Below are positions 32,738 to 41,241 of a stretch of 64,000 nt of DNA, piece by piece (position 1 is the stretch's first letter; every line of letters starts with the position of its first letter). Under the pieces are notes generated by a model. That model saw only the letters and a program-made list of their open reading frames with translations, ran no database searches and was not told the DNA's origin. Source of the DNA: Cellulophaga baltica. Its GTDB lineage: Bacteria > Bacteroidota > Bacteroidia > Flavobacteriales > Flavobacteriaceae. Location of the stretch: contig NZ_JAHKQN010000015.1 in assembly GCF_018861125.1 (NCBI RefSeq), positions 248,001-312,000 of the forward strand. The letters are read 5' to 3'. A program made the position numbers and the translations under genes.

Positions 32738-34855
32738 ATGAAAAAGACATTAATGCTAGCAGTGCTGGTCGGATCATTTTACGCCTGTAAAACAGACCAG
32801 AAACAAGCTACAAGTAAAGAAACTATGCAAACAGAAAACAATCCATTATTAGAAAAAAGTACATTACCTTACGGCGCTCCGGACTTTACCGTAATTAACA
32901 ATAGCCATTTTGAACCTGCATTAGTAAGCGCAATTGAGACTCAAAAAAATGCGATTGTTAGTATTGTAGCCAATAAAGAGGAAGCTACTTTTGAAAATAC
33001 AATTCTTGCTTTAGAAAAAAGCGGTGGCGATTTAGACCGTGTGTCTAATGTGTTTTTTGCTTTAACAGGTGCACATACAAATGATTCATTACAAGCAGTT
33101 CAAGAAAAAATGGCACCAATGTTATCGGAACTTAGAGATGCTATTTATTTGAACGATACATTATTTGCACGTGTAAAAACGGTGTTTGAGAATCTTGAGA
33201 AAATTACTATAGGAGCAGAAGCAGTTAAATTGACTGAAAACTATTTTGAAGCCTTTGAAAAAGCAGGTGCTAATTTACCAGCCGATAAAAAAGAGATTTT
33301 AAAAGAATACAATACTAAAATAGCAACTCTAGTAAATAAATTTAATAAGGTTTTATTAGAAGCAAATAATGATGGCGCTGTACTTATTACGAATAAAGAA
33401 GAACTTGCCGGACTTTCTGATGCTACTTTAAAATCATTAGAAAATGAAGAGGGTGAAGGTTGGAAAATTCCGCTACAGAATACCACACAGCAACCTTTAT
33501 TACAGAGTTTAGAAAATAGAGCGACTAGAGAAAAAATATTTAAAGCCGCTTGGTATAGAGCAGATGGTTCTGCTACCGATACCAAAAATTTGATTACTGA
33601 AATAGCAACTTTACGAGCACAAAAAGGCGCCTTATTAGGTTTTGATAATTATGCCGAATGGAGTTTGCAAGGTACTATGGCTGAAAAACCAGAAAATGTA
33701 TTCAATTTATTTAATGGTTTAATCCCAGCAGCAACTGCAAAAGCAAAAAATGAAGCTACCGAGATTCAGAAAATGATTGAAAAAACAGGTGACAATTTCA
33801 CACTTGAAGCTTATGACTGGAACCGCTATGCAGAAATGGTGCGTAAAGAAAAATACGATCTTGATGAAGACCAAATAAAACCTTATTTTGAAACTAAAAC
33901 CGTATTAGAAAAAGGTGTTTTTTATGCGGCTGAAAAATTATACGGTATTACATTTAAAGAGCGTACAGATATACCAACTTATCATGAAGATGTTATGGTG
34001 TATGAGCTTTTTGAAGAAGATGGCTCGCAATTAGGGTTATTTTATGCCGATTATTTTTCAAGACCTAGCAAACGTGGTGGCGCTTGGATGAGTAATTTTG
34101 TAACACAGTCTAAACTATACGATCAAAAACCGGTAATATACAATGTTTGCAATTATCCAAAACCTGCGGAAGGTGAACCTGCATTATTAACCTATGATGA
34201 GGTTGAAACTATGTTTCATGAATTTGGTCATGCCTTGCACGGCTTTTTTGCTTCGCAAGAATACCCAACATTATCAGGGACTTCAGTGGCGAGAGATTTT
34301 GTAGAATTCCCTTCTCAGTTTAATGAAAACTGGGCATTGCACCCGCAAGTATTAAAAAATTATGCCTTGCATTACAAAACCGGCGAGCAGATACCTGAAA
34401 CGCTAATAGCTAAAATAAAAAAATCAGGTACGTTTAACCAAGGGTATAGCTTAACCGAAAATCTTGCTGCTTCTAATTTAGACATGCAATGGCATACCAT
34501 TACAGCAACTACAGTTATTGATGATGCCAATGCTTTTGAAAAAGAAGCTTTGCATAAAACAAAGCTTGATGAAGTTAGTGCAGTGCCGCCACGTTACCGA
34601 TCAACTTATTTTGCACACATATTTGGTAGCGGTTATGCAGCAGGGTATTATTCGTATTTATGGACTGAAATGTTGCACCACGATGCCTACAATTGGTTTG
34701 AAAACCATGATGGTTTAACTCGTGAAAACGGACAACGTTTTAGAGACATGGTACTCTCACGTGGTAACACACAAGATTTAGAAGAAATGTACAAAAACTG
34801 GCGTGGTAGCGACCCGCAAATTGCACCCATGCTAAAAGCACGTGGTTTGCAATAA
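32738..34855 (+). CDS. dcp: Peptidyl-dipeptidase Dcp, M3 family
   Basis: 705 aa from the ATG at 32738 (a TTG directly before it is not needed). Lipoprotein-type signal ending YAC (Cys17), then the large helical M3 metallopeptidase fold with zinc motif HEFGH (494-498) in TMFHEFGHALHGFF and the downstream Glu of the GTSVARDFVEFPSQ segment as third ligand. Dcp removes C-terminal dipeptides from oligopeptides; the lipid signal places this copy in the periplasm or outer membrane. It is closed by a terminator at 34881-34906, after which a cassette-like accessory region begins. Confidence 0.92.
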   Translation: MKKTLMLAVLVGSFYACKTDQKQATSKETMQTENNPLLEKSTLPYGAPDFTVINNSHFEPALVSAIETQKNAIVSIVANKEEATFENTILALEKSGGDLDRVSNVFFALTGAHTNDSLQAVQEKMAPMLSELRDAIYLNDTLFARVKTVFENLEKITIGAEAVKLTENYFEAFEKAGANLPADKKEILKEYNTKIATLVNKFNKVLLEANNDGAVLITNKEELAGLSDATLKSLENEEGEGWKIPLQNTTQQPLLQSLENRATREKIFKAAWYRADGSATDTKNLITEIATLRAQKGALLGFDNYAEWSLQGTMAEKPENVFNLFNGLIPAATAKAKNEATEIQKMIEKTGDNFTLEAYDWNRYAEMVRKEKYDLDEDQIKPYFETKTVLEKGVFYAAEKLYGITFKERTDIPTYHEDVMVYELFEEDGSQLGLFYADYFSRPSKRGGAWMSNFVTQSKLYDQKPVIYNVCNYPKPAEGEPALLTYDEVETMFHEFGHALHGFFASQEYPTLSGTSVARDFVEFPSQFNENWALHPQVLKNYALHYKTGEQIPETLIAKIKKSGTFNQGYSLTENLAASNLDMQWHTITATTVIDDANAFEKEALHKTKLDEVSAVPPRYRSTYFAHIFGSGYAAGYYSYLWTEMLHHDAYNWFENHDGLTRENGQRFRDMVLSRGNTQDLEEMYKNWRGSDPQIAPMLKARGLQ

Positions 34856-34880
34856 ACCAGTTGTTTTTAATAGCCTATAC

Positions 34881-34916
34881 AAAGGAGTCTTTTTTAAGGC
34901 TCCTTTTCTTTTTTGT
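34881..34916 (+). terminator. Terminator of dcp
   Basis: AAAGGAGTC (34881-34889) pairs with GGCTCCTTT (34898-34906) with one G-U pair, followed by a T-rich run. Confidence 0.75.
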
Positions 34917-35019
34917 AAGATTTTATAAAACATATGTACGAAATTTATATATTGTAAGCTTAAACTTCCCCCCACAAGTGTTTAATAGATTAAAATATAG
35001 ATGTACAGGTACACATATC

Positions 35020-35045
35020 CGTACGTTAGCATTAATTACCATAAA
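35020..35045 (+). repeat. Possible right half of a cassette-type element
   Basis: The bases before the gene at 35057 (TATCCGTACGTTAGCATTAA) resemble the right ends of the three palindromic elements that precede the next genes: a CCGT-core followed shortly by the ATG, and GTTAGCA is the exact complement of the TGCTAAC that opens the next element. No left arm was recognised, so this would be a half site. Confidence 0.3.
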
Positions 35046-35056
35046 AATTGTGAAAT

Positions 35057-35842
35057 ATGAATTTCTTAAAAAACATTTTCTCTAAAAAAACAGAAAAAAA
35101 TAACGCCAATATTTCCAATGAAGAGTTATTAAAAGGAATTTTTAATACGAAAACTTATAAAGATGGAAATACTTGTTTCCATTTTGCGAGTAGAAACTTC
35201 TTTAGTTTAGTTGACAACAATGGAGAAATTAAAAAGTCAGAATATGGAGATAATATTATTGCAGTAAATGATTTTAATGGAGACCAAGAACCTTATGAAA
35301 CTTTATTTTTCTCAAATGAAAATGAAGAAGTTAGAATTAGATTTTTTGGAGAAAAAAGTTTTAAAGTTTCGAATTCATTATATGATTTATTCAACATTGA
35401 TAACCCTGAAGAGAATTTTGTTAAAAGAGGAGATTCTGAATATTGGTCTTGGTATGAGGAATCTTTTAATTCTTCTAAAATTCAAAATAAAATACATAAA
35501 TGTGTTTTTCCTAATTTAGATTTACCATCAGAAATTCAAAATAACTTTAATTCCTTTGTATCAGGAAATCAAGAGTTTGACGTAAACTCTTTTTCTAATT
35601 TTTTCACACATTATGATAACTATTTAAGTGAATTAATCCCTTCTAATTTTTCAGCATTTAATGGCTTTGATAGTGGATTGAAAAAACTAATTAATGAAAT
35701 AAATATTTCCTCAAAAAAAAATAAATTCAAAATAATTGAATTCAACCCTTCTGGAAACTGGGGGATTATAGAATTAAATAGTTTGGAAAAAACAGAAATA
35801 GAAAAATTGGAGAATTATGGATTAATGATTGAACAAAACTAA
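35057..35842 (+). CDS. Hypothetical protein, 261 aa
   Basis: No family recognised. Hydrophilic, no signal peptide or membrane segment. The N-terminal 20 residues are basic (MNFLKNIFSKKTEKNN) and resemble a short linker in front of a globular domain. The rest is rich in Asn, Phe, Ser and acidic residues, with two Trp-containing segments (YWSWYEESF, GNWGIIEL). First gene of a cassette-like array: its stop is followed at once by a palindromic element. It looks more AT-rich than the housekeeping genes nearby, suggesting acquired DNA. Confidence 0.7.
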   Translation: MNFLKNIFSKKTEKNNANISNEELLKGIFNTKTYKDGNTCFHFASRNFFSLVDNNGEIKKSEYGDNIIAVNDFNGDQEPYETLFFSNENEEVRIRFFGEKSFKVSNSLYDLFNIDNPEENFVKRGDSEYWSWYEESFNSSKIQNKIHKCVFPNLDLPSEIQNNFNSFVSGNQEFDVNSFSNFFTHYDNYLSELIPSNFSAFNGFDSGLKKLINEINISSKKNKFKIIEFNPSGNWGIIELNSLEKTEIEKLENYGLMIEQN

Positions 35843-36060
35843 TGCTAACAATGGCTATAATTAATACGGGTTTAGGTACTTAACCCAAATTTTGGAACTT
35901 TAAACTAAGTCCGCCAAATCTTTTGATTTGGCTTTAGAACAAGAAAAAAATAAAACAAAATAAAAAGTTTTGGCTAATCGCTTAATCCGAAATTAAATGT
36001 TAATTTAATCCCGTTCTAATCTTAGCCTAGCCGTTGTAAACAAGCTGAAAAACAAAAACT
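35843..36060 (+). repeat. Cassette-boundary palindromic element 1
   Basis: Starts directly after a stop codon and ends at the next ATG. The left arm 35843-35870 (TGCTAACAATGGCTATAA then TTAATACGGG) pairs imperfectly with the right arm 36011-36043 (CCCGTTCTAATCTTAG, then CCTAGCCGTTGTAA); the right arm has extra unpaired bases. Inside is a perfect 8-bp hairpin GCCAAATC-TTTT-GATTTGGC (35913-35932), followed by an A-rich tract beginning ACAAGAAAAAAA. Same plan as elements 2 and 3. The asymmetric arms with extrahelical bases recall integron attC sites, but the cores do not match GTTRRRY well. Confidence 0.65.
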
Positions 36061-36564
36061 ATGATACATTTAATTTGGTCAATAATCAACGGAATAATTG
36101 TATTATACTTTTTCTATCTGATTATTGGATTTATAACAAAAGGGAAAAAGATATTTAAACCACAGTTTAAAGTTATTTCAATCTTTATAATGGTTATCGG
36201 AATTGTTCAAATAAATTCAGCTTCTGATTCTGATAAAAATTCAAACCGAATATCAATAACTGAAGATTATAACAGAAAAAACAACTCTGAAATTAAGCAA
36301 GTAGTGTTGGAAGATAATTGGACTTTTGACATAAATATGCTTGTAAAATATTCGATTGAACAAGACCAATATATTCCAATTGAAAGTAATAGTTCTTTAA
36401 CTGGACTCGTAAGCGGTTACGTTTGGGAATTTAATTCAATAGCTACGAACAACTTTGAAACGAATAAAAAGTCAGAATTTATTGCTAAAGGAAATTTGAA
36501 ATGGAATCTTTTCGGAATTACAGTATATAGTGAATCAAAAACTTTTAATGGTACGATTGAATAA
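36061..36564 (+). CDS. Hypothetical membrane-anchored protein, 167 aa
   Basis: Two predicted N-terminal membrane helices (about 4-26 and 37-55) followed by a soluble C-terminal domain of about 110 residues, predicted beta-rich (LEDNWTFDINMLVKYSIEQ, TGLVSGYVWEFNS, GITVYSESKTFNGTIE). No family recognised. It stands alone between two palindromic elements with no co-directional partner closer than 200 bp, as expected for a one-gene cassette. Confidence 0.65.
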   Translation: MIHLIWSIINGIIVLYFFYLIIGFITKGKKIFKPQFKVISIFIMVIGIVQINSASDSDKNSNRISITEDYNRKNNSEIKQVVLEDNWTFDINMLVKYSIEQDQYIPIESNSSLTGLVSGYVWEFNSIATNNFETNKKSEFIAKGNLKWNLFGITVYSESKTFNGTIE

Positions 36565-36776
36565 AAAGCCAGTTTAACCTATAAACAATACGGGTTTCGG
36601 GCTTAATCGAAAGGTTTGCGTATTTTTATGAGGTCGCGAAATCTTTGGGATTTTGCTTTAAACAAGGAAAAAAAACAAAAAAAAAATTTCGCTATGTGCT
36701 CGGCGGAAAGCAAATGCTAGTTTGCTCCCGTACTATTCATAGCTAAACCGTAACCAGCAATTTTAATAACGAATAG
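36565..36776 (+). repeat. Cassette-boundary palindromic element 2
   Basis: The left arm after the stop codon (AAAGCCAGTTTAACCTATAA, then ACAATACGGG, 36565-36594) pairs imperfectly with the right arm 36727-36758 (CCCGTACTATTCATAGC, then TAAACCGTAACCAGC). The inner hairpin is GCGAAATC (36636-36643) / GATTTTGC (36649-36656) with one G-U pair. An A-rich tract beginning ACAAGGAAAAAAAA follows. The stem end ACGGG/CCCGT is shared with element 1. Confidence 0.65.
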
Positions 36777-37661
36777 ATGGAACAGACCTTGTTAGAGAAG
36801 TATATTGGACTACATCCTGATTTCAATTCAGAATTAGAGAGCTTATCTGGCAAGAACAAAGAGAAGTTTATTCGCTTTTTTAAAAATGAAAAGCAAGAAG
36901 CGAACTTCTTATCATTACTTTCCGAATTTAGATTTGCTCAATTTTTGGAAAGAGAATCATTTATCTATGAATATGAACCTACCATTGGACTAAAAACACC
37001 GGACTTTGCATTTGAATTAACAACCAAAGACTTGGTTTATTTTGATGTCAAAAGATTTAATATCTCCGATCTCGATAAAGCCAACGATAGAAAATTATAT
37101 GATTTAGTAGAACGTTTAAAAACGATCGAGAAACCATATCACGTTCATCTTGAGCAAATAGAAAAGGAATTAGACTTTGATTTAGAAATAACATTTGAAG
37201 TAATAAGGAAATGGCTTCTTCAAAACACTCTTAATGAAGGTGACTCTTTTAACTATGAAAACCTGTTCAGTATGGAAATAGGTATTGCAAATGAAATTAA
37301 GAATCATGTGTTATTTTCTTATAGCTGTAAAAATCCAAAAATACATATAAGCAAACTAGCGTCTGATGTTTTATCTAAAGTAAGAACTTATCAAAGAGAT
37401 ATTATTGATAATGGATTCCCTTTCTTTGTAGGCATAGACTTAACGATTGATACATTAAAAGATCCAGTAGACTACTGGATTCAGTTTCTTGGAGGCTCTA
37501 GCATGAATACTGATACGGGAATAGAATCATTCTACACTAATTCAGAGTTTGATGGATTAACTGGTTTGTTAATTAAATATTACAATCAATTTTATTGGCT
37601 TAATAACCCAAAAAACAACAGGCAAATTAAATTTCAAAATGCTAAAATTAAATATAAATGA
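36777..37661 (+). CDS. PD-(D/E)XK nuclease-like protein, orphan
   Basis: 294 aa, no signal. The middle of the N-terminal half shows a restriction-endonuclease-fold signature: Glu50 in LSEFRFAQFLE, Pro75-Asp76 in KTPDFAFEL, and Asp90-x-Lys92 in YFDVKRF, i.e. E...PD...DxK in the right order and spacing. The C-terminal half is not recognised (contains SYSCKNPKIH and FVGIDLTIDTL). Family exact type unknown; the nearest general description is a stand-alone PD-(D/E)XK protein. There is no methyltransferase or helicase next to it, only palindromic elements on both sides, so a cassette-borne defence or DNA-processing function is possible but unproven. Confidence 0.6.
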   Translation: MEQTLLEKYIGLHPDFNSELESLSGKNKEKFIRFFKNEKQEANFLSLLSEFRFAQFLERESFIYEYEPTIGLKTPDFAFELTTKDLVYFDVKRFNISDLDKANDRKLYDLVERLKTIEKPYHVHLEQIEKELDFDLEITFEVIRKWLLQNTLNEGDSFNYENLFSMEIGIANEIKNHVLFSYSCKNPKIHISKLASDVLSKVRTYQRDIIDNGFPFFVGIDLTIDTLKDPVDYWIQFLGGSSMNTDTGIESFYTNSEFDGLTGLLIKYYNQFYWLNNPKNNRQIKFQNAKIKYK

Positions 37662-37820
37662 AAGCTGGTAACAAAATGTATAATTAATTGCTTGGGTCTG
37701 TGTGTAATAGGAAAATCCTACGGATTTTCCTAAGGTTCGGTTTTCTTGTTAAATTGGTTGAGCAAGATTTGCAACTAACCATACACAAACCGTTGGCAAC
37801 AACCTAAAAAAATAAATAAA
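37662..37820 (+). repeat. Cassette-boundary palindromic element 3
   Basis: The left arm 37662-37691 (AAGCTGGTAACAAAATG, then TATAATTAATTGC) pairs imperfectly with the right arm 37771-37803 (GCAACTAACCATACAC, then AAACCGTTGGCAACAA). It contains a perfect 11-bp inner hairpin TAGGAAAATCC-TAC-GGATTTTCCTA (37708-37732). Shorter than elements 1 and 2 but with the same order: stop codon, left arm, inner hairpin, right arm, A-rich leader, ATG. Confidence 0.65.
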
Positions 37821-39083
37821 ATGAAAAACTTTCTTCCTCTGATTTTAATTTTTGCATTTATTATTTCGTGCAAAGAAAAAACCAATGAGATAACAGAGAA
37901 ATCAAAAGCCTATTCTTACTTAAAAGATTCACTAATGGACGATTTGAATTCAATAAAAGATAGAAAGAACATTGTTGGGTTTTCAACATCAATAGTCAGT
38001 AAAGACGGAACACTGTACAACCAAGAATTTGGGTATTCAGATATTAAAAATCAAAAAGAATACGCAGAAAATACTATTCAAAATATTGCATCTATTTCAA
38101 AAACATTAATTGGAATTTCTTTGTTAAAAGCACAAGAAATGGGTAAACTGAACCTTGACGATCCAATTAACATTTATCTACCATTCAAAATAGTTAACCC
38201 AACTTATCCAAACATTCCAATCACAATTAGGCATTTGGCCACTCATACATCAACCATAATGGACTCGGACAATTTTTGGGAAAACACATACATTCTCAAA
38301 AAAACGGACCATCCTAAAAGTGTAAGCGTTTTTGGTTATATGAAACCACCTGCTTCTAAAGTACCATTAGCAGATTTTCTTAAAAGTTTATTGACTGACA
38401 ATGGTGAATTATATATTGGCGATAATTTTTCAAAAGAAGAACCCGGTGAAAAATTCAGTTATTCAAATCTCGGTGCGACAGTTTGTGCTTTTGTTATAGA
38501 ATCTGCAACTAACACTTCCTATGATGAATTCACAAAAGAAAATATTCTAAAACCTTTAGAAATGAACAATTCTGGCTGGTCAACCAGAGCAGTAGATTCT
38601 ACAAAAATCTCAAAATTATATGCGAACTATGAAAGTGTATTGGCAGATTATTCTTTGATTTCATATCCAGATGGCGGACTTCTAACAACAAGTAGTGATT
38701 TGAGTAAACTTCTAACCGAATTCATAAAAGGATTTAATGGTAACGGAACACTTTTGAATAAAGACAGTTACAAAAGGTTGTTTGCAAAACAACTATCAGA
38801 AAAACAAATGCCAAAAGATACAGAAGCCAATTTTGGTATATTCTTAGATTTTTCAAAAGGGTTCATGGAAGATGATTTTGAAACCATTGGACATAGCGGA
38901 GGAGACCCAGGAGTTGTTGCTGGTATGTTTTTTAATCCAAAAACAGGACTTGGAAGAATTTTGATTTTAAACACGGATTCGGATTTTGACGAAACCATAA
39001 TTCCTCAATTTAAAGAAATTTGGAGCAAACTAAATACATACGGGAATAAACTGAACCAAAATATGCCAATTGCTGAAAAATAA
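37821..39083 (+). CDS. Beta-lactamase-family serine hydrolase, lipoprotein
   Basis: 420 aa. Lipobox ISC (Cys17) and a class C beta-lactamase/DD-peptidase fold: catalytic SISK (Ser91, Lys94), YSN in KFSYSNLG, and HSGGDPG near the C-terminus (the KTG-equivalent). This PF00144 group includes esterases, D-amino-peptidases and penicillin-binding-like enzymes; true beta-lactamase activity is not implied. Exported to the periplasm or outer membrane. It is preceded by palindromic element 3, but no element follows it; the next gene starts 43 bp later on the same strand. Confidence 0.88.
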   Translation: MKNFLPLILIFAFIISCKEKTNEITEKSKAYSYLKDSLMDDLNSIKDRKNIVGFSTSIVSKDGTLYNQEFGYSDIKNQKEYAENTIQNIASISKTLIGISLLKAQEMGKLNLDDPINIYLPFKIVNPTYPNIPITIRHLATHTSTIMDSDNFWENTYILKKTDHPKSVSVFGYMKPPASKVPLADFLKSLLTDNGELYIGDNFSKEEPGEKFSYSNLGATVCAFVIESATNTSYDEFTKENILKPLEMNNSGWSTRAVDSTKISKLYANYESVLADYSLISYPDGGLLTTSSDLSKLLTEFIKGFNGNGTLLNKDSYKRLFAKQLSEKQMPKDTEANFGIFLDFSKGFMEDDFETIGHSGGDPGVVAGMFFNPKTGLGRILILNTDSDFDETIIPQFKEIWSKLNTYGNKLNQNMPIAEK

Positions 39084-39126
39084 TTTTGTATAATTATAAA
39101 TCTAAACCAACCAATAAAAATTAAAC

Positions 39127-40350
39127 ATGAAAACGAAACTAATTATTATTTTAACCTTAATTTTAAATACTTATTCTTATGCTCAAATTACTTTTGAAAA
39201 AGGATATTTTATTAATAATGCGAATGAAAAAGTTGATTGTTTAATTAAAAATATTGACTGGAGAAAAAATCCAATAGAGTTTGATTATAAATTAACGGAT
39301 CAAAGTGATATTAAAAGAGCTACGATAGGTACTGTAAAAGAATTTGGAATTAATAATAGCTCAAAATACATCAGAAGTAAATTAAAAATTGATAGATCGA
39401 GTTCTGATGTGAATAAATTAAGTACTGATAAAAACCCTATATTTTCTGAAGAACAACTTTTTTTAAAAGTATTGATAGAAGGTAAATCATCCTTATACGA
39501 ATATATTGATAGTAGTATAAAACGTTTTTTTTTCAGTAGCGAAAATTCTAATATTGAACAACTAGTATTTAAATCATATGTTACTTCAACTGGTAATTAT
39601 TATGGTGAAAATAATACATTTAGACAACAACTTCTTAATAATTTAAAATGTCCAAAATTCACTGAAAAAAGATTTAAAAATTTAAGTTATAAAAAAAAGG
39701 AATTATTAAAATTATTTATTGAAAACAATAATTGTTTTGAAGAAGAAAGTTCGAATTTTGAAAAAACAAAAAATAAAGATTTATTTAATCTAAGCATTAG
39801 GCCTCGATTAGTTAACTCATCTTTATTAATAGACACCTTTTCTGATTTACGAGATATTGATTTTGGTAATAAAACAAATTTGAGTCTAGGTCTTGAGGCT
39901 GAATTTATTTTATCTTTTAATAAAAATAAATGGTCTGTAATAATAGAACCTACGTATCAAAATTTTAAAGCTGAAAAAACTAAAGAAGTTAGTGATTCTT
40001 TTGGTGGTGAATTAAATAATAAAGTGGACTATTCCTCAATTGAAATACCTGTTGGTATAAGATATTATATGTTTTTGAATAATAAATCAAAATTTTTCGC
40101 CAATATTTCTTTGGTAACAGATTTTGATTTCAATTCTTCAATAGATTATGAGAGAGGAGATGGGTTTGATTTAGAATCTTTAGATATCAAATCAAAAATT
40201 AATTCAGCTTTTGGTTTAGGGTATAAATATGATGATAAGTATATACTTGAACTGAGATATCAAACGAAAAGAGATGTTCTTAGTGATTATCCATCTGATG
40301 TTTCTAATTATAATTCTTTCTCATTGATAATAGGGTATACACTTTTTTAA
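39127..40350 (+). CDS. Hypothetical outer-membrane beta-barrel protein
   Basis: 407 aa. Signal peptide (about 1-20, ending SYAQ). The N-terminal 200 residues begin ITFEKGYFINNANEKVDCLI, a start common to an uncharacterised Bacteroidota group. The C-terminal half has alternating strands ending in a Tyr/Phe-rich strand (SFSLIIGYTLF), as in small outer-membrane barrels. Function unknown. Very AT-rich. It lies 43 bp after the hydrolase gene and may be co-transcribed. No terminator was recognised. Confidence 0.65.
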   Translation: MKTKLIIILTLILNTYSYAQITFEKGYFINNANEKVDCLIKNIDWRKNPIEFDYKLTDQSDIKRATIGTVKEFGINNSSKYIRSKLKIDRSSSDVNKLSTDKNPIFSEEQLFLKVLIEGKSSLYEYIDSSIKRFFFSSENSNIEQLVFKSYVTSTGNYYGENNTFRQQLLNNLKCPKFTEKRFKNLSYKKKELLKLFIENNNCFEEESSNFEKTKNKDLFNLSIRPRLVNSSLLIDTFSDLRDIDFGNKTNLSLGLEAEFILSFNKNKWSVIIEPTYQNFKAEKTKEVSDSFGGELNNKVDYSSIEIPVGIRYYMFLNNKSKFFANISLVTDFDFNSSIDYERGDGFDLESLDIKSKINSAFGLGYKYDDKYILELRYQTKRDVLSDYPSDVSNYNSFSLIIGYTLF

Positions 40351-40494
40351 AAATAAAATTGAACGATATTTCTTTATTTTTTGGTAAACAGTAATGAAAT
40401 ATTTATGGCTTTGTAATAAGCTTCAATAATGATACTAGAATAAATTTTAAAACCTAAAAGGGGTCTTAAAAAATCAACCATATAATTTTTATAA

Positions 40495-41025
40495 ATGAAC
40501 TTTAAAACTTTTGAAACAGAACGGCTTATTTTAAAACCTACTTCTGAAGATGATGCAACGTTTATTTTCCATCTTTTTAATACACCCAATTGGCTAAAAT
40601 TTATTGGCGACAGAAATATTACAAGCGTAGACAAAGCAAAAGAATATATAAATGAGAAGATGGTTCCTCAACTTAAAAGATTAGGATATTCTAGCTACAC
40701 AATAATTACAAAACAGGATAACTTAAAAATAGGAAGCTGTGGTTTGTATGACAGAGAAGGAGTAGAGGGGATAGATATAGGTTTTGCTTTTCTTCCGGAG
40801 TACGAAAAAAAAGGATTTGCTTTTGAAGCTTCAAAGAGACTAAAAGATGCCGCTTTTAATGATTTAGGTATTGAAGTTATTAGTGCTATAACTACAAAAG
40901 ATAATCTTCCATCACAGAGACTACTAGAAAAACTAGGTCTCAAACTCTATGGAACTACCAAACTCCCAAATGATGAAAAAGAATTATCGTTGTATAAAAT
41001 GGAGAGGTTAAATAACGCGCTTTAA
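40495..41025 (+). CDS. GNAT-family N-acetyltransferase (RimJ/RimL-like)
   Basis: 176 aa. Typical RimJ/L start FETERLILKPTSEDDATFIF and acetyl-CoA-binding region IGFAFLPEYEKKGFAFEASKRLK, in which the usual R/Q-x-x-G-x-G/A loop appears as KKGFAFE. NLPSQRLLEKLGLKLYG is the conserved N-x-x-S-x-x-x-x-E-K-x-G segment. It acetylates an amine, either a protein N-terminus or a small molecule; the substrate is unknown. Monocistronic, cytoplasmic. Confidence 0.88.
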   Translation: MNFKTFETERLILKPTSEDDATFIFHLFNTPNWLKFIGDRNITSVDKAKEYINEKMVPQLKRLGYSSYTIITKQDNLKIGSCGLYDREGVEGIDIGFAFLPEYEKKGFAFEASKRLKDAAFNDLGIEVISAITTKDNLPSQRLLEKLGLKLYGTTKLPNDEKELSLYKMERLNNAL

Positions 41026-41241
41026 AATTAGAGAAGAAATTTTATGAATATGTTTGTTTTACTTCCACCATTTCTTGTAACGTAAATAATTACAGAAAAG
41101 AATATTGTGTAAGAACCAAACTTCAAGATTTAGTATTATTTATTCTGTAAGATTTTTAAATGTCTGTAAGAATTTAGATATCTTTAGCTATGTAATTTTC
41201 TAAGCTATTAAAATTACAAAAAGAACCCTAAAATCGAGAAC

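Noticed and set aside
34861-35085. 74-codon plus-strand ORF
   Set aside because: It runs through the dcp terminator and into the 261-aa gene in another frame; composition is not protein-like.
35843-37820. Calling the island a classical integron
   Set aside because: No integron integrase in the window, and the element ends do not fit the GTTRRRY/RYYYAAC core convincingly; kept as cassette-like only.
37821-39083. Antibiotic-resistance beta-lactamase
   Set aside because: Only the general serine-hydrolase fold and SxxK/YxN/HxG motifs are seen; this family has many other activities.
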